Assembly: GCA_947259295.1 (NCBI GenBank)
Contig: CAMYMG010000028.1
Location: forward strand, 43,132-107,131
Origin: an uncultured Rhizobiaceae bacterium
GTDB taxonomy: Bacteria > Pseudomonadota > Alphaproteobacteria > Rhizobiales > Rhizobiaceae
DNA: 64,000 nucleotides
Direction: 5' to 3'
Shown: positions 1 to 7,904 of the stretch, piece after piece
Layout: each line of letters starts with the position of its first letter
Numbering within the stretch: the stretch's first letter is position 1
Notes under the pieces: generated by a model
What the model was told of the DNA's origin: nothing
The model's database searches: none
The model's input: only the letters and a program-made list of their open reading frames with translations
Made by a program: the position numbers and the translations under genes

Positions 1-357
1 GGCGATCGGGTGCAATTGCAGCAGGTCGTCATCAACCTTGTCATGAATGCGGTGCAGGCCATGGCGGGCGTAGCGGACCAGGAGCGCCGCCTGTCGATCG
101 GAACCCGCAATCTTGTCGACGGCAACAGGGCGGTTGTCCTGCAGGTGACCGACAGCGGCGTCGGCATCGATGCGGAGACTGCGAACGAGCTGTTCAAGCC
201 GTTCTACACGACGAAGAACGATGGTATGGGCATGGGCCTGTCCATCTGCCGCTCGATCGTCGAGGCGCATGGCGGCACCATCAGCGCTTCGCCGAGTGAG
301 CCGCGAGGCGCATCCTTCGAGATCAGATTGCCAATACAGCATGAGGGCCACACGTGA
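1..357 (+). CDS. Sensor histidine kinase, C-terminal fragment (5' end outside window)
   Basis: The reading frame is open from base 1, so only the last 118 residues are present. They form the ATP-binding half of a histidine kinase: an N-box (VINLVMNAVQAM), a G1 box (DSGVGI), an F-box (LFKPFYTTK) and a G2 box (GMGMGLSICRSIV). The stop overlaps the GTG start of the FixJ-like regulator (GTGA), which argues for translational coupling and a cognate kinase/regulator pair of the FixL/FixJ type. The sensory domains and the phospho-accepting His are outside the window, so the signal cannot be named. Confidence 0.9.
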   Translation, partial: GDRVQLQQVVINLVMNAVQAMAGVADQERRLSIGTRNLVDGNRAVVLQVTDSGVGIDAETANELFKPFYTTKNDGMGMGLSICRSIVEAHGGTISASPSEPRGASFEIRLPIQHEGHT

Positions 358-1013
358 TCAAAGACCCAAGAGCCGGACAGGGTGCAAAATCCGTGCCTGA
401 ATCGACCGTTTATATCGTCGATGACGATGCGGATTTGCGCGAGGCCCTGAGCAACCTTTTGCGCTCGGTCGGTCTGCCTGTGAAGATGTTCGGATCGGCG
501 GCGGAGTTTCTCGAAGCGGACCTGGTCGCTGCACCGAGCTGCCTGGTCCTCGACATCCGGCTGCCGGGCGTGAGCGGGCTGGATTTTCAGACGCAGATGG
601 GCAAGTCGGCGATGCGCATGCCGATCGTTTTCATGACGGGGCATGCCGATATTCCGATGTCGGTGCGTGCCATGAAAGCCGGAGCCGTGGATTTCCTGAC
701 CAAGCCGTTTCGCGACCAGGACATGCTCGACGCGGTCTACTCGGCTTTGGAGGTCGACAGGAAGCGCCGGGAGGAGGAACAGAGTTCGGCCGGCCTGCAC
801 CAGCTCTACGAGAGCCTGACATCGCGCGAGCGGGAGGTCATGGGCTATGTGGCGAAGGGCTTGATGAACAAGCAGATCGCAGGCGAACTTGGCCTGAGCG
901 AGATCACCGTGAAAATTCACCGCGGCAACGTGATGCGGAAGATGGAGGTTCGCTCCGTCGCCGATCTCGTTCGGGCCTACGAAAAGCTTGAACTGCCCAA
1001 CGCTACTGAATGA
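354..1013 (+). CDS. FixJ-type response regulator (REC + LuxR HTH)
   Basis: A 219-residue two-domain regulator. The receiver covers about residues 17-130, with acidic pair D23/D24, phospho-acceptor D67 in LVLDIRLPG, T95 and K117 in TKPF. The LuxR/FixJ helix-turn-helix lies at about 155-215 (SREREVMGYVAKG, then NKQIAGELGLSEITVKIHR). The GTG start overlaps the upstream kinase stop; a later start near residue 13 is possible. By family it is a DNA-binding activator phosphorylated by the preceding kinase. No fix or nif genes are nearby, so the name FixJ describes family, not oxygen regulation. Confidence 0.88.
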   Translation: MIKDPRAGQGAKSVPESTVYIVDDDADLREALSNLLRSVGLPVKMFGSAAEFLEADLVAAPSCLVLDIRLPGVSGLDFQTQMGKSAMRMPIVFMTGHADIPMSVRAMKAGAVDFLTKPFRDQDMLDAVYSALEVDRKRREEEQSSAGLHQLYESLTSREREVMGYVAKGLMNKQIAGELGLSEITVKIHRGNVMRKMEVRSVADLVRAYEKLELPNATE

Positions 1014-1019
1014 TCCGCG

Positions 1020-1033
1020 CATACAATTGTATG
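1020..1033. promoter_or_regulatory. Perfect 14-bp palindrome (possible operator)
   Basis: CATACAATTGTATG is a perfect palindrome starting 6 bp after the FixJ-like stop and about 95 bp before the receiver-only gene. A second inverted repeat, GAACCG-N4-CGGTTC, lies at 1086-1101. Neither has a T-run, so they look more like protein-binding sites than terminators. No regulator can be assigned. Confidence 0.4.
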
Positions 1034-1126
1034 ATTCAGATCACCGGTCCTGCACACTAAATAGGCATCGAAGAGTCCGATCTGTGAACCGCTGACGGTT
1101 CGTCGCACTCAAGAGGATTGCCGCAG

Positions 1127-1495
1127 GTGCACCAGGAACAGATGATCGCGATCGTCGATGACGATGAAGCCGTTCGCGTTGCAACGGAAAGCCTTGTCAG
1201 GTCGCTCGGGTTTCAGACGGCCACTTTCGCCACCGCGCAGGAGTTTCTAGACGATCCGCGGCTGGACGAGACCGACTGCCTCATCACCGACATCCAGATG
1301 CCCGGCATGTCAGGCCATGAACTCCAGGCCTATCTTCTGGAACACGGCAAGCGTTTCCCGATGATCTTCATTACAGGCTTTCCCGCCGATCATATCCGGC
1401 TCAAGGTCGAGGCGTCGGGAGCGATTGGATTCCTGAGCAAGCCGTTCGATGGCAGCGAGATGATCGACTTCATCGACCAGGCCCTGTGTCATTAG
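1127..1495 (+). CDS. Receiver-only response regulator (FixJ-type REC)
   Basis: A 122-residue stand-alone receiver with acidic residues in IVDDDE, phospho-acceptor D55 (LITDIQMPG) and a Lys in SKPFDG near residue 107. There is no output domain. I chose GTG at 1127 because AGAGGA at 1112-1117 sits 9 nt upstream; a TTG at 1118 would have no room for a ribosome site. Its position behind a FixJ-type pair suggests it receives or drains phosphate from the same kinase, as single-domain receivers often do. That role is inferred. Confidence 0.8.
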   Translation: MHQEQMIAIVDDDEAVRVATESLVRSLGFQTATFATAQEFLDDPRLDETDCLITDIQMPGMSGHELQAYLLEHGKRFPMIFITGFPADHIRLKVEASGAIGFLSKPFDGSEMIDFIDQALCH

Positions 1496-1698
1496 CGGGC
1501 AATTCGGGCCGTGCCGGCGGTCGCGCACATGGCGCGCCTATACGCAGGTATTAGCGCCCGAAACCAGCATGCAATTGGCTCCGCGGCACACAGAGATAGG
1601 GTGCAGCGGGATTGAGGAGCTGGTTGGCGCCACCGCCACTTCCTCCACCTATTTCGCGTCGATCGACCCCAAATGAACAGTCACAAGGAACTCATGCA

Positions 1699-2196
1699 AT
1701 GACCCTGCGCGCCGCTGCCCTGCACACTCCGACCGATCTCGGCCAGAATGCCACCACCGACATTTCTGCTGCCCTCACCGGGCTGCTCGCCGACACATTC
1801 GCCCTCTATCTCAAGACCAAGAACTTCCACTGGCACATGTCGGGTCCGCACTTTCGCGACTATCACCTGCTGCTCGACGAGCAGGGCGACCAGATCTTCG
1901 CGATGACCGATCCGATCGCCGAACGCGCCCGCAAGCTCGGCGGCACAACCCTCCGCTCAGTTGGCCACATTGCGCGGACGCAGCGGATTCTCGACAATGA
2001 TGCGGAGTTCGTCACGCCGCAGGACATGATCGCGGAACTGGCGAGCGACAACTCCCAGCTGGTCGGCTATCTGCGCTCGACCCACGCCGTCGCCGAAGAG
2101 CACAACGACGTGGCAACGACCAGCCTTCTCGAAGTCTGGATCGACGAGACGGAAAGGCGCGCCTGGTTCCTGTACGAGATTTCCCGCCGCGGCTAG
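1699..2196 (+). CDS. dps: Dps-family ferritin-like DNA-protection protein
   Basis: A 165-residue protein with the Dps helix A/B signature: LKTKNFHWHMSGPHF at about residues 39-52, then LLDEQGDQ at 58-65, which supplies the intersubunit ferroxidase ligands (His44, acidic residues around 60-64). Dps proteins form dodecamers that oxidise and store iron and shield DNA from peroxide. Start ATG 1699 has AAGGAA at 1685-1690; longer upstream starts would add a low-complexity extension. No EcfG-type promoter is visible in the 203-bp upstream gap, unlike many nearby stress genes. Confidence 0.9.
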   Translation: MTLRAAALHTPTDLGQNATTDISAALTGLLADTFALYLKTKNFHWHMSGPHFRDYHLLLDEQGDQIFAMTDPIAERARKLGGTTLRSVGHIARTQRILDNDAEFVTPQDMIAELASDNSQLVGYLRSTHAVAEEHNDVATTSLLEVWIDETERRAWFLYEISRRG

Positions 2197-2323
2197 TACG
2201 GTAGAGGCTCTTATCCGTTGGTCTGGAATGAGACTGGCGCGATGAAAGCCTCCGGCTGGTGCTGGCGCACGAGGCTCTGCCGGGCGAGGGAGCTTTTCCC
2301 GACACTGGCCAGAGCCGGAAAGC

Positions 2324-3556
2324 ATGAACGTCACGCCAAGCACAGCCGAGCCGCTTCCAGGCATAGACAGTTCCTACGCCTGGCTGCGGCTGTCGCTGTC
2401 GATACTTCTGTCTGCGATCGGCGGCGCGGGCATGTGGGCGGTCGTGGTGGTGCTCCCCTCGGTGCAGGCCGAGTTCGGCGTCGACCGGGCCGACGCCTCG
2501 CTGCCCTACACCGCAACGATGCTCGGCTTTGCCCTCGGCAACGTTGTGGTCGGCCGGCTCGTCGACAGGATGGGCTTCTGGAAGCCCGCTCTGATCGCTT
2601 CCCTGATGCTCGGTGCCGGCTTTCTGCTGGCCTCGGTCACCGGTTCGATCGTGCAGTTCACGCTCGTCCAGGGATTGCTGATCGGTGCCGGCTCGGCGAC
2701 GACCTTCGGGCCGCTGATGGCCGACATATCGCGCTGGTTCATGCTTCGCCGCGGCGTGGCGGTGGCCGCGGCCGCCTCGGGCAACTATATCGCCGGAGCG
2801 TTCTGGCCGCTCATCATGCCCTACGGCATGGAGGCGGGCGGGTGGCGTTTCACCTATGCCGCGATCGGCATCGCATGCCTCGTCACCATGGTGCCGCTGG
2901 TGCTGATGCTGAGGCGCAGCCCTCCCGTGGCCGCACTGCCCGGCAGCATCGGCTACCGCCACGTGCAGAGCATTTCCGTTTCGCCAAGAGTTCTGCAGGC
3001 ACTGCTCGTCGTCGCCGGCATCGGCTGTTGCGTCGCCATGTCGATGCCGCAGGTGCACATCGTCGCCTATTGCATGGATCTCGGCTACGGCGTGGCGCGC
3101 GGCGGCGAAATGCTGTCGATCATGCTGGCGGCCGGCATCGTCAGCCGGCTGGCCTCGGGCTTCCTCGCCGACAGGATCGGCGGCATCAAGACGCTGCTGA
3201 TCGGCTCGGTGCTGCAGGGCCTTTCGCTGCTGTTCTACATCCCGTTCGACGGGCTCGCCTCGCTCTATGTCGTGTCGCTGGTATTCGGCCTGTCGCAGGG
3301 CGGCATCGTGCCCTGCTACGCCATCATCGTGCGCGAATACATGCCGGCGGCCGAAGCCGGCCAGCGGGTGGGCATCGTCATCATGGCGACGATCGTCGGC
3401 ATGGCGCTGGGCGGCTGGATGTCGGGCGTCATCTACGACCTGACCGGTTCCTACGCCGCCGCCTTCCTGAATGGCATCGGCTGGAACCTCCTGAATGTCA
3501 GTGTCATGGCGCTGCTGTTGTGGAAATCGCGGCGCCCGGCGACGGCCGTAGCCTAG
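2324..3556 (+). CDS. MFS transporter (12 TM, NarK/oxalate-formate-like)
   Basis: A 410-residue hydrophobic protein with about 12 membrane segments. The loop between TM2 and TM3 reads GNVVVGRLVDRMGFWKPAL, the MFS signature G-x3-D-R-x-G. The equivalent in the second half is SGFLADRIGGIKTLL, so both halves of the MFS duplication are intact. The fold is clear; the substrate is not. It is transcribed alone, toward a convergent AhpD-like gene, with no regulator next to it to suggest a ligand. Confidence 0.85.
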   Translation: MNVTPSTAEPLPGIDSSYAWLRLSLSILLSAIGGAGMWAVVVVLPSVQAEFGVDRADASLPYTATMLGFALGNVVVGRLVDRMGFWKPALIASLMLGAGFLLASVTGSIVQFTLVQGLLIGAGSATTFGPLMADISRWFMLRRGVAVAAAASGNYIAGAFWPLIMPYGMEAGGWRFTYAAIGIACLVTMVPLVLMLRRSPPVAALPGSIGYRHVQSISVSPRVLQALLVVAGIGCCVAMSMPQVHIVAYCMDLGYGVARGGEMLSIMLAAGIVSRLASGFLADRIGGIKTLLIGSVLQGLSLLFYIPFDGLASLYVVSLVFGLSQGGIVPCYAIIVREYMPAAEAGQRVGIVIMATIVGMALGGWMSGVIYDLTGSYAAAFLNGIGWNLLNVSVMALLLWKSRRPATAVA

Positions 3557-3579
3557 CCCAAGGCCCGTTGGCAGCCTTG

Positions 3580-3987
3580 TCAGTCGACGAGGAAGACCGG
3601 ATCGACAGGCAATTGCATGGCGGTGACAAGGTGGTTGGTTTGCGCCGCCAAACCGATCACCGCCAGAAGCTCGGCGTGCTCGGCCTCGGTCATGCCCTTA
3701 GCCCTGGCCGCGGCCGTGTGGGAATGGATGCAGTAGCTGCAGCCATTGGCGGTGGACACGGCGATATAGATCATCTCCTGCACCACCGGCGGCAGAACGG
3801 TCTCGCCGGTCATCACCTGCTTCAGGCTTTCCCAGGTGCGTTTCAGCGTCACGGGGTCATGCGCCAGTCCGCGCCAGAAATTGTTGACGAAGTCGCTCTT
3901 GCGCGTCGCTCTTATGTCGTCGAACACGGCCTTCACGGCAGGGATGGCCTTGATCTCGCTGTCGCTCAGAAGTCTTGCCGTTGCCAT
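3580..3987 (-). CDS. AhpD/carboxymuconolactone decarboxylase-like protein
   Basis: A 135-residue protein of the CMD/AhpD superfamily. It carries the redox motif C83-S-Y-C86 with H90 (NGCSYCIHSH) and E71 (VQEMIYIAVS), the AhpD-type thiol peroxidase signature. I chose the start at 3987 (MATARLL) because GGGAGGA lies just upstream on this strand; a start at 4020 would add 11 residues unlike the family. Likely a cytosolic peroxide-reducing or disulfide protein. Its physiological substrate is not shown by the context. Confidence 0.85.
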   Translation of the reverse strand: MATARLLSDSEIKAIPAVKAVFDDIRATRKSDFVNNFWRGLAHDPVTLKRTWESLKQVMTGETVLPPVVQEMIYIAVSTANGCSYCIHSHTAAARAKGMTEAEHAELLAVIGLAAQTNHLVTAMQLPVDPVFLVD

Positions 3988-4103
3988 GCGTCCTCCCGAA
4001 CGTCCCTCGTCGACCCTCATTGCCTCAGCAAGCTATTGGCCGCCGGACAGGGGGTCAATTCCGTAGGTAGAAAACCGCTTGCCAAAACAGTTCGATTTCG
4101 GCC

Positions 4104-4128
4104 GGAACAATTGTCGAAGCCGACCGTT
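4104..4128 (+). promoter_or_regulatory. EcfG-type promoter (GGAAC-N16-CGTT)
   Basis: GGAAC at 4104-4108 and CGTT at 4125-4128 with exactly 16 bp between match the alphaproteobacterial EcfG consensus. The lipid kinase gene starts at 4187, which implies a leader of about 50 nt. Confidence 0.8.
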
Positions 4129-4186
4129 CCGCTTGGTTGGATGAAGCCGTCTTTTCGCGGGTTCTGGAATTGGGGGATGTTTTCGG

Positions 4187-5104
4187 ATGCGATTCTTGGC
4201 CGTGCTGAACCGTGACGGCGGCACCTTGCAGACGATTGATCTGGATGAATTCTCCGATCGCATGCGCGAGACGGTTGAAGCCGCCGGCCATAGCTTGGAC
4301 ATCGAGATCGTCGCCGGCGACGGGCTGATGGCAGCCCTGAAAAATGCCAGGAAGAGCAATGCCGACGTCATTCTCGCGGGCGGGGGCGACGGCACTATCT
4401 CAGCGGCGGCCGGCACCCTCATGGACAGCGACAAGGCGCTTGCCGTGCTTCCGGCCGGAACGATGAACCTCTTTGCCCGCAGCCTCGGCATCCCGCTCTC
4501 GCTGGACGAGGCGGTCAGCGAACTCGTTGCAGGCTCGTTCAGGCAGGTAGATGTAGCGAGCGCAAACGGCAGGCCGTTCGTGCATCAATTCTCCGTCGGC
4601 ATGCATGCCAAGCTCGTACATCTCCGATCCAAGATGGTGTTCGGATCCCGCCTCGGCAAACTTATCGCATCGACCCAGGCCGCCTGGGATACCGTTCTCA
4701 ATCCACCGCTGATCAATGTTTCGATCAAGCTTCCAGAGGGCGAGATCATGGCGCGCGCGAGCGCCATCGGGATCACGAACAACCTGTTTGGCGAGGGACA
4801 TCTGCCGTTTGCCGAAAAGCCGGACGGTGGCGTATTGGGGATCTATGTGACGGTGGCGCGCGAACGCAGCGAGGTGCTGAGCTTCGTCTTCAACATGGCG
4901 CGCGGCAAATGGAAGGAAAACCCGCAGGTCGAAATCCATGAGTCGGAAGAGGTCGTGCTGAAGGTCAAATCGCCGCGGAAGAGACTGAAGTCGGTCATCG
5001 ACGGGGAGTTGTGCGAACTTGAGGCCGAGACGAGAATAGTGATCCATGCCGGGGCCTTGCGCGTATTGGCGCCGAAGCCTGCTTCCGTCGCGAGGGCGGC
5101 ATGA
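4187..5104 (+). CDS. Diacylglycerol kinase-family lipid kinase
   Basis: A 305-residue protein of the DAGK catalytic (YegS/LCB5-like) family. The nucleotide-binding GGGDGT is at residues 65-70 within VILAGGGDGTISAAA, followed by LPAGTMNLFARSLGIP, which contacts phosphate. The family phosphorylates lipid alcohols such as diacylglycerol or phosphatidylglycerol at the membrane. Its own promoter is EcfG-type, so it is probably induced in the general stress response, perhaps to remodel lipids. The exact lipid substrate is unknown. Start ATG 4187 follows GGGGGA by about 10 nt. Confidence 0.85.
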   Translation: MRFLAVLNRDGGTLQTIDLDEFSDRMRETVEAAGHSLDIEIVAGDGLMAALKNARKSNADVILAGGGDGTISAAAGTLMDSDKALAVLPAGTMNLFARSLGIPLSLDEAVSELVAGSFRQVDVASANGRPFVHQFSVGMHAKLVHLRSKMVFGSRLGKLIASTQAAWDTVLNPPLINVSIKLPEGEIMARASAIGITNNLFGEGHLPFAEKPDGGVLGIYVTVARERSEVLSFVFNMARGKWKENPQVEIHESEEVVLKVKSPRKRLKSVIDGELCELEAETRIVIHAGALRVLAPKPASVARAA

Positions 5105-5136
5105 GGCAAGGCGGCGACGCGGAAGGCCCCGTTCGG

Positions 5137-5340
5137 TCAGGGATTAACGGAGGGTTCGGTGTTCTCGACGGTGCCGGAATCGATCGCCTCGCCCCAGAAC
5201 TCGAGCCCAAGCCAAACCACGCCGGCGAGAACCAGTGCGACGGCAAGGATCGCGAACACCCGCTGTCCGCTCTGGCCCTGACGTACTTTTTCGGCGGGGA
5301 TGGGGTTTTTGGCCAAGTGAATTCTCCGTTTGGACGCCAT
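5137..5340 (-). CDS. Small single-pass membrane protein, hypothetical
   Basis: A 67-residue protein with a basic N-terminus (MASKRRIHLAKNP), a single hydrophobic segment at about residues 29-48 (FAILAVALVLAGVVWLGLEF) and a short acidic tail. I do not recognise a family. The start is fixed by the promoter: an EcfG-type -10 box lies at 5366-5369, so a longer frame beginning at 5406 would start upstream of the transcript. It converges on the lipid kinase gene with 32 bp between. Probably a stress-induced inner-membrane peptide; function unknown. Confidence 0.65.
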   Translation of the reverse strand: MASKRRIHLAKNPIPAEKVRQGQSGQRVFAILAVALVLAGVVWLGLEFWGEAIDSGTVENTEPSVNP

Positions 5341-5365
5341 GTTTTTGAAGTCGCTGTTTCGGGAG

Positions 5366-5390
5366 AACGATTGGGCACGTGCTTCGTTCC
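5366..5390 (-). promoter_or_regulatory. EcfG-type promoter for the small membrane protein
   Basis: On the minus strand, GGAAC (5386-5390) and CGTT (5366-5369) are separated by exactly 16 bp. The predicted transcript starts a few bases later and gives a short leader before the ATG at 5340. Confidence 0.8.
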
Positions 5391-5469
5391 CATCGCCGGG
5401 CGGCAAGAGAGATTTAAGGGTATGGGTTCAGGCTCTGCCGTTCGATTGCATGAGGGAATTTGATTACCT

Positions 5470-7002
5470 GTGGGGAATGACAAAAGTCCTGTGCCTTTGC
5501 CGGAAGATGTATGGCTGGCGGTGAACGATGAGTACCGCCGGGCAAAATTGCGCGCACTGGGCACCATAGATACCGAAGCCGATCCGGACTTCGATCGACT
5601 GACCCGGCTTGCCAGCCACGTGATGGAGACGCCGATCGCGCTGGTGACGCTGGTCGACATCGACCGTCAGTTGTTCAAATCTGCCATTGGAGTTGCCGAG
5701 CACGAGACGCCGATCGAGCAATCTTTCTGCGCGCATGCGATTACCGCCGGCAGCGGTCCGTTCGTCGTCGAAGACGCTACCGCCGACGACCGGTTTGCAG
5801 GTAATCCGCTTGTCACGGGCGGCCATCATTTCCGATTTTATGCGGGTGTCCCCATCATGGTGGCGGGCGCCCGGCTGGGAAGCCTGTGTGTGCTGGATAC
5901 GAAGCCGCGGCAGCGGCCGTCCGGCGAGTTGCTCGCGCAGCTTGAAAACCTGGCCGCGCTCGCCGGAAGCCTTTTCGAACTGAAGGACGGGAGCCGCTCT
6001 GGAGACCTGGCACGGGCCGCCTTGGTACGGGAAGAAGCGAGGCGTTCGGTCGCCCTCGAGGCGGCCGGCTTGGCGAGCTGGGTCTGGGACGCGAACTCCG
6101 ACATCGTTGAATGCGATGATCTCCTGCCCATTCTCCTCAACCTGCCGAGTTCCAGCCGGATTACAGCGAGACGGATATTCTCGGTCATCGACAGGCGGGA
6201 TGTGGGCCAGGCGGAGCGCTGGTTCCGGTCCGACCTGAAGGAGGGCGACGAGTTCGCCGGCGAATACCGCGTCAAAGGCGCGGACCCGACGCGCTGGCTG
6301 GCGTCGCGCGGACGGGTGATCGAGCGAGACGGCGAGGGCCGTCCCTCGCTCATCTTCGGCGTAAACTACGATATCAGCGAAGCCAAGGCCGGCCATGAAC
6401 GGCAGCGGCTGCTGCTTCGGGAACTGAACCACAGAGTGAAGAACACGCTGGCGACCGTGCAGGCGCTCGCCTCCCAGACCGTCCGCCATGCCCGTGATCC
6501 GAACGAGTTTCTCGAGGCGTTCAGTTCACGGCTGCATGCGCTCGGGCTGGCGCACGGCCTGCTGTCTGATCATGAGTGGCGGGGCATCCGCATCGGCGAA
6601 CTCGTGAGGCGAGAGGTCAAGCCGTTTGACGACATCGACAGCCCCCGCATCCAGATCACCGGCGAGGACGTGTTGCTGTCCCCCGATCAGGCGCTTGGGC
6701 TGGGGCTCATTCTGCATGAGCTGGCAAGCAACGCCATGAAGTATGGCTCGCTGTCGGTGAGTGAGGGAATTGTGCGGTTGGGGTGGCAGGTCGACGGTCG
6801 TCCGGGAAAAAGGTTCCTGACCATCGACTGGGTCGAGAGCGGCGGACCGGCCGTGAATACGCCGAACCGCACCGGGTTCGGAACGATCCTGATCAGGCGC
6901 AGTCTTTCGAAGGTCCTTTCGAGCGAAGTCACGCACGACTTCGCTCGAAGTGGCGTGACCGCCAGGATTGCCTTCCCTCTCGATGAGCCGGCCGCAGCCT
7001 GA
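5470..7002 (+). CDS. GAF-PAS sensor histidine kinase, HWE/HisKA_2 type
   Basis: A 510-residue soluble kinase. A GAF domain lies at about residues 35-170 (LVDIDRQLFKSAIG, FYAGVPIMV, GSLCVLDTKPR), a PAS domain at about 185-300, and an HWE-type kinase core at 310-505. The phospho-acceptor is H321 in RELNHRVKNTLATVQAL; the N-box region reads ILHELASNAMKYG. HWE kinases commonly feed the PhyR stress pathway in this order, and this gene sits within the stress island, so PhyR is a reasonable partner, though that is inferred. The start is GTG 5470 with GAGGGAA about 12 nt upstream. The gene ends directly against the convergent YqjE-like gene. Confidence 0.85.
   Translation: MGNDKSPVPLPEDVWLAVNDEYRRAKLRALGTIDTEADPDFDRLTRLASHVMETPIALVTLVDIDRQLFKSAIGVAEHETPIEQSFCAHAITAGSGPFVVEDATADDRFAGNPLVTGGHHFRFYAGVPIMVAGARLGSLCVLDTKPRQRPSGELLAQLENLAALAGSLFELKDGSRSGDLARAALVREEARRSVALEAAGLASWVWDANSDIVECDDLLPILLNLPSSSRITARRIFSVIDRRDVGQAERWFRSDLKEGDEFAGEYRVKGADPTRWLASRGRVIERDGEGRPSLIFGVNYDISEAKAGHERQRLLLRELNHRVKNTLATVQALASQTVRHARDPNEFLEAFSSRLHALGLAHGLLSDHEWRGIRIGELVRREVKPFDDIDSPRIQITGEDVLLSPDQALGLGLILHELASNAMKYGSLSVSEGIVRLGWQVDGRPGKRFLTIDWVESGGPAVNTPNRTGFGTILIRRSLSKVLSSEVTHDFARSGVTARIAFPLDEPAAA
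6918..6949. other. 13-bp perfect hairpin inside kinase 3' end
   Basis: Arms TTCGAGCGAAGTC (6918-6930) and its exact complement (6937-6949) flank a 6-nt loop. The structure is inside the coding sequence, about 50 bp before the stop. The convergent genes have no intergenic space, so this may act as a transcript-end or mRNA-stability structure. There is no T-run on either side. Confidence 0.5.
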
Positions 7003-7446
7003 TCAATCGCCCGGCTGGTCGTCGTGCGAGCTGTTTTCCCGATAGACCGTATAGGCCAGCGCGGCGAGTGCCGGGGCGAGCAGGATGCCGATGCCGGATT
7101 TTCCGCGCAGCAGTCCGGGCAGTATCGCGACCGCAGTTGCTACACCTGCGGCCGTCAGATCCACCCGGCGCTGTCGCGCGACCCTTCGGGCCCGCATGCC
7201 GGAGACGATGCGGTGGATGATGAGGATGAGTCCGGCCAGAAGGAGCGAGCCGACGCCGATGCCGATGGCCGTTTCCAATGCGCCATAGCGCTCCGCTGCC
7301 CAGATGTAGAAGGCGCCAATCAGGAAACCTACGCCACACAGGGCCGCCAATGCTGCCAGCACATAGGCGATCGCGGCCTGGCGGGCCCGTTTCGCAAAGG
7401 CGGCCGTCTGATTGGACGCTATGGTGCCGAGTAGCGTTGCGATCAT
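7003..7446 (-). CDS. YqjE-like / phage-holin-superfamily membrane protein
   Basis: A 147-residue integral membrane protein with two strong hydrophobic segments at about residues 24-47 and 57-80, a basic stretch (MRARRVARQRR) and a further hydrophobic region near 105-135. This matches the Holin_X/DUF1469 (YqjE-like) pattern. It follows the YqjD-like gene by 15 bp on the same strand, reproducing the yqjD-yqjE order known from enterobacteria. Both probably come from the EcfG-type promoter at 7824-7848. Its likely role is in the stressed cell membrane; the molecular function is unknown. Confidence 0.7.
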   Translation of the reverse strand: MIATLLGTIASNQTAAFAKRARQAAIAYVLAALAALCGVGFLIGAFYIWAAERYGALETAIGIGVGSLLLAGLILIIHRIVSGMRARRVARQRRVDLTAAGVATAVAILPGLLRGKSGIGILLAPALAALAYTVYRENSSHDDQPGD

Positions 7447-7461
7447 GCCGCTGCCCCGCCG

Positions 7462-7791
7462 CTAGCGACGTGCAAGCAGCGCGAACAGGAAGCCGACCCC
7501 GGCCGCAATCGCCAGCGACGTGACTGGCTTCTCGCGAACACTCTGCGTGATCTGCGCTTCGACATCCCTGGCATTTTCCCGCAGGCTCTCGACGACTTCC
7601 TCGCCCTTGGCCTTTAGCTGCTCGGCACCCTGGGTTGCTGCGCGCCGCGCTGCGCCAACGCCGTGCTGACCGGTGCGAGCAAGCTGCTGGGTCAGCACTT
7701 CAATGTCGGCCTTCAACAGCTGGATATCGGCTTCAAGGTCGGAAATTGAACGTGTACCGTCGCCGGGCTTCGAGGTTGCGGCTGTCGCCAT
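7462..7791 (-). CDS. YqjD/ElaB-like (DUF883) C-tail-anchored protein
   Basis: A 109-residue protein with a long hydrophilic helical region (residues 15-85, coiled-coil-like, rich in Glu, Gln, Lys and Ala) and a C-terminal membrane anchor at about 89-107 ending in LLARR. This is the layout of YqjD/ElaB proteins, which in Escherichia coli bind ribosomes at the membrane in stationary phase. Start ATG 7791 has a strong AAGGAGA site. It is the first gene of a two-gene unit behind an EcfG-type promoter, which fits a stress-phase role. Confidence 0.75.
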   Translation of the reverse strand: MATAATSKPGDGTRSISDLEADIQLLKADIEVLTQQLARTGQHGVGAARRAATQGAEQLKAKGEEVVESLRENARDVEAQITQSVREKPVTSLAIAAGVGFLFALLARR

Positions 7792-7823
7792 GATAGCATC
7801 TCTCCTTGGATTTCTAGGGTTAC

Positions 7824-7848
7824 AACGGACCAGGGCCGCCGTTGTTCC
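7824..7848 (-). promoter_or_regulatory. EcfG-type promoter for YqjD/YqjE-like pair
   Basis: Minus-strand GGAAC (7844-7848), 16-bp spacer, CGTT (7824-7827). It lies about 33 bp upstream of the ATG at 7791 and only 3 bp from a similar site facing the other way. Confidence 0.8.
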
Positions 7849-7851
7849 AAA

Positions 7852-7877
7852 GGAACCAATGATCAGCAGCCGGCGTT
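7852..7877 (+). promoter_or_regulatory. EcfG-like promoter (N17 spacer) for AI-2E family gene
   Basis: GGAAC at 7852-7856 and CGTT at 7874-7877, separated by 17 bp, one more than the other sites here. The AI-2E gene starts at 7905, giving a leader of about 20 nt. Confidence 0.6.
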
Positions 7878-7904
7878 GCGCAACATATCGACCAAGAGAT
7901 TTTC

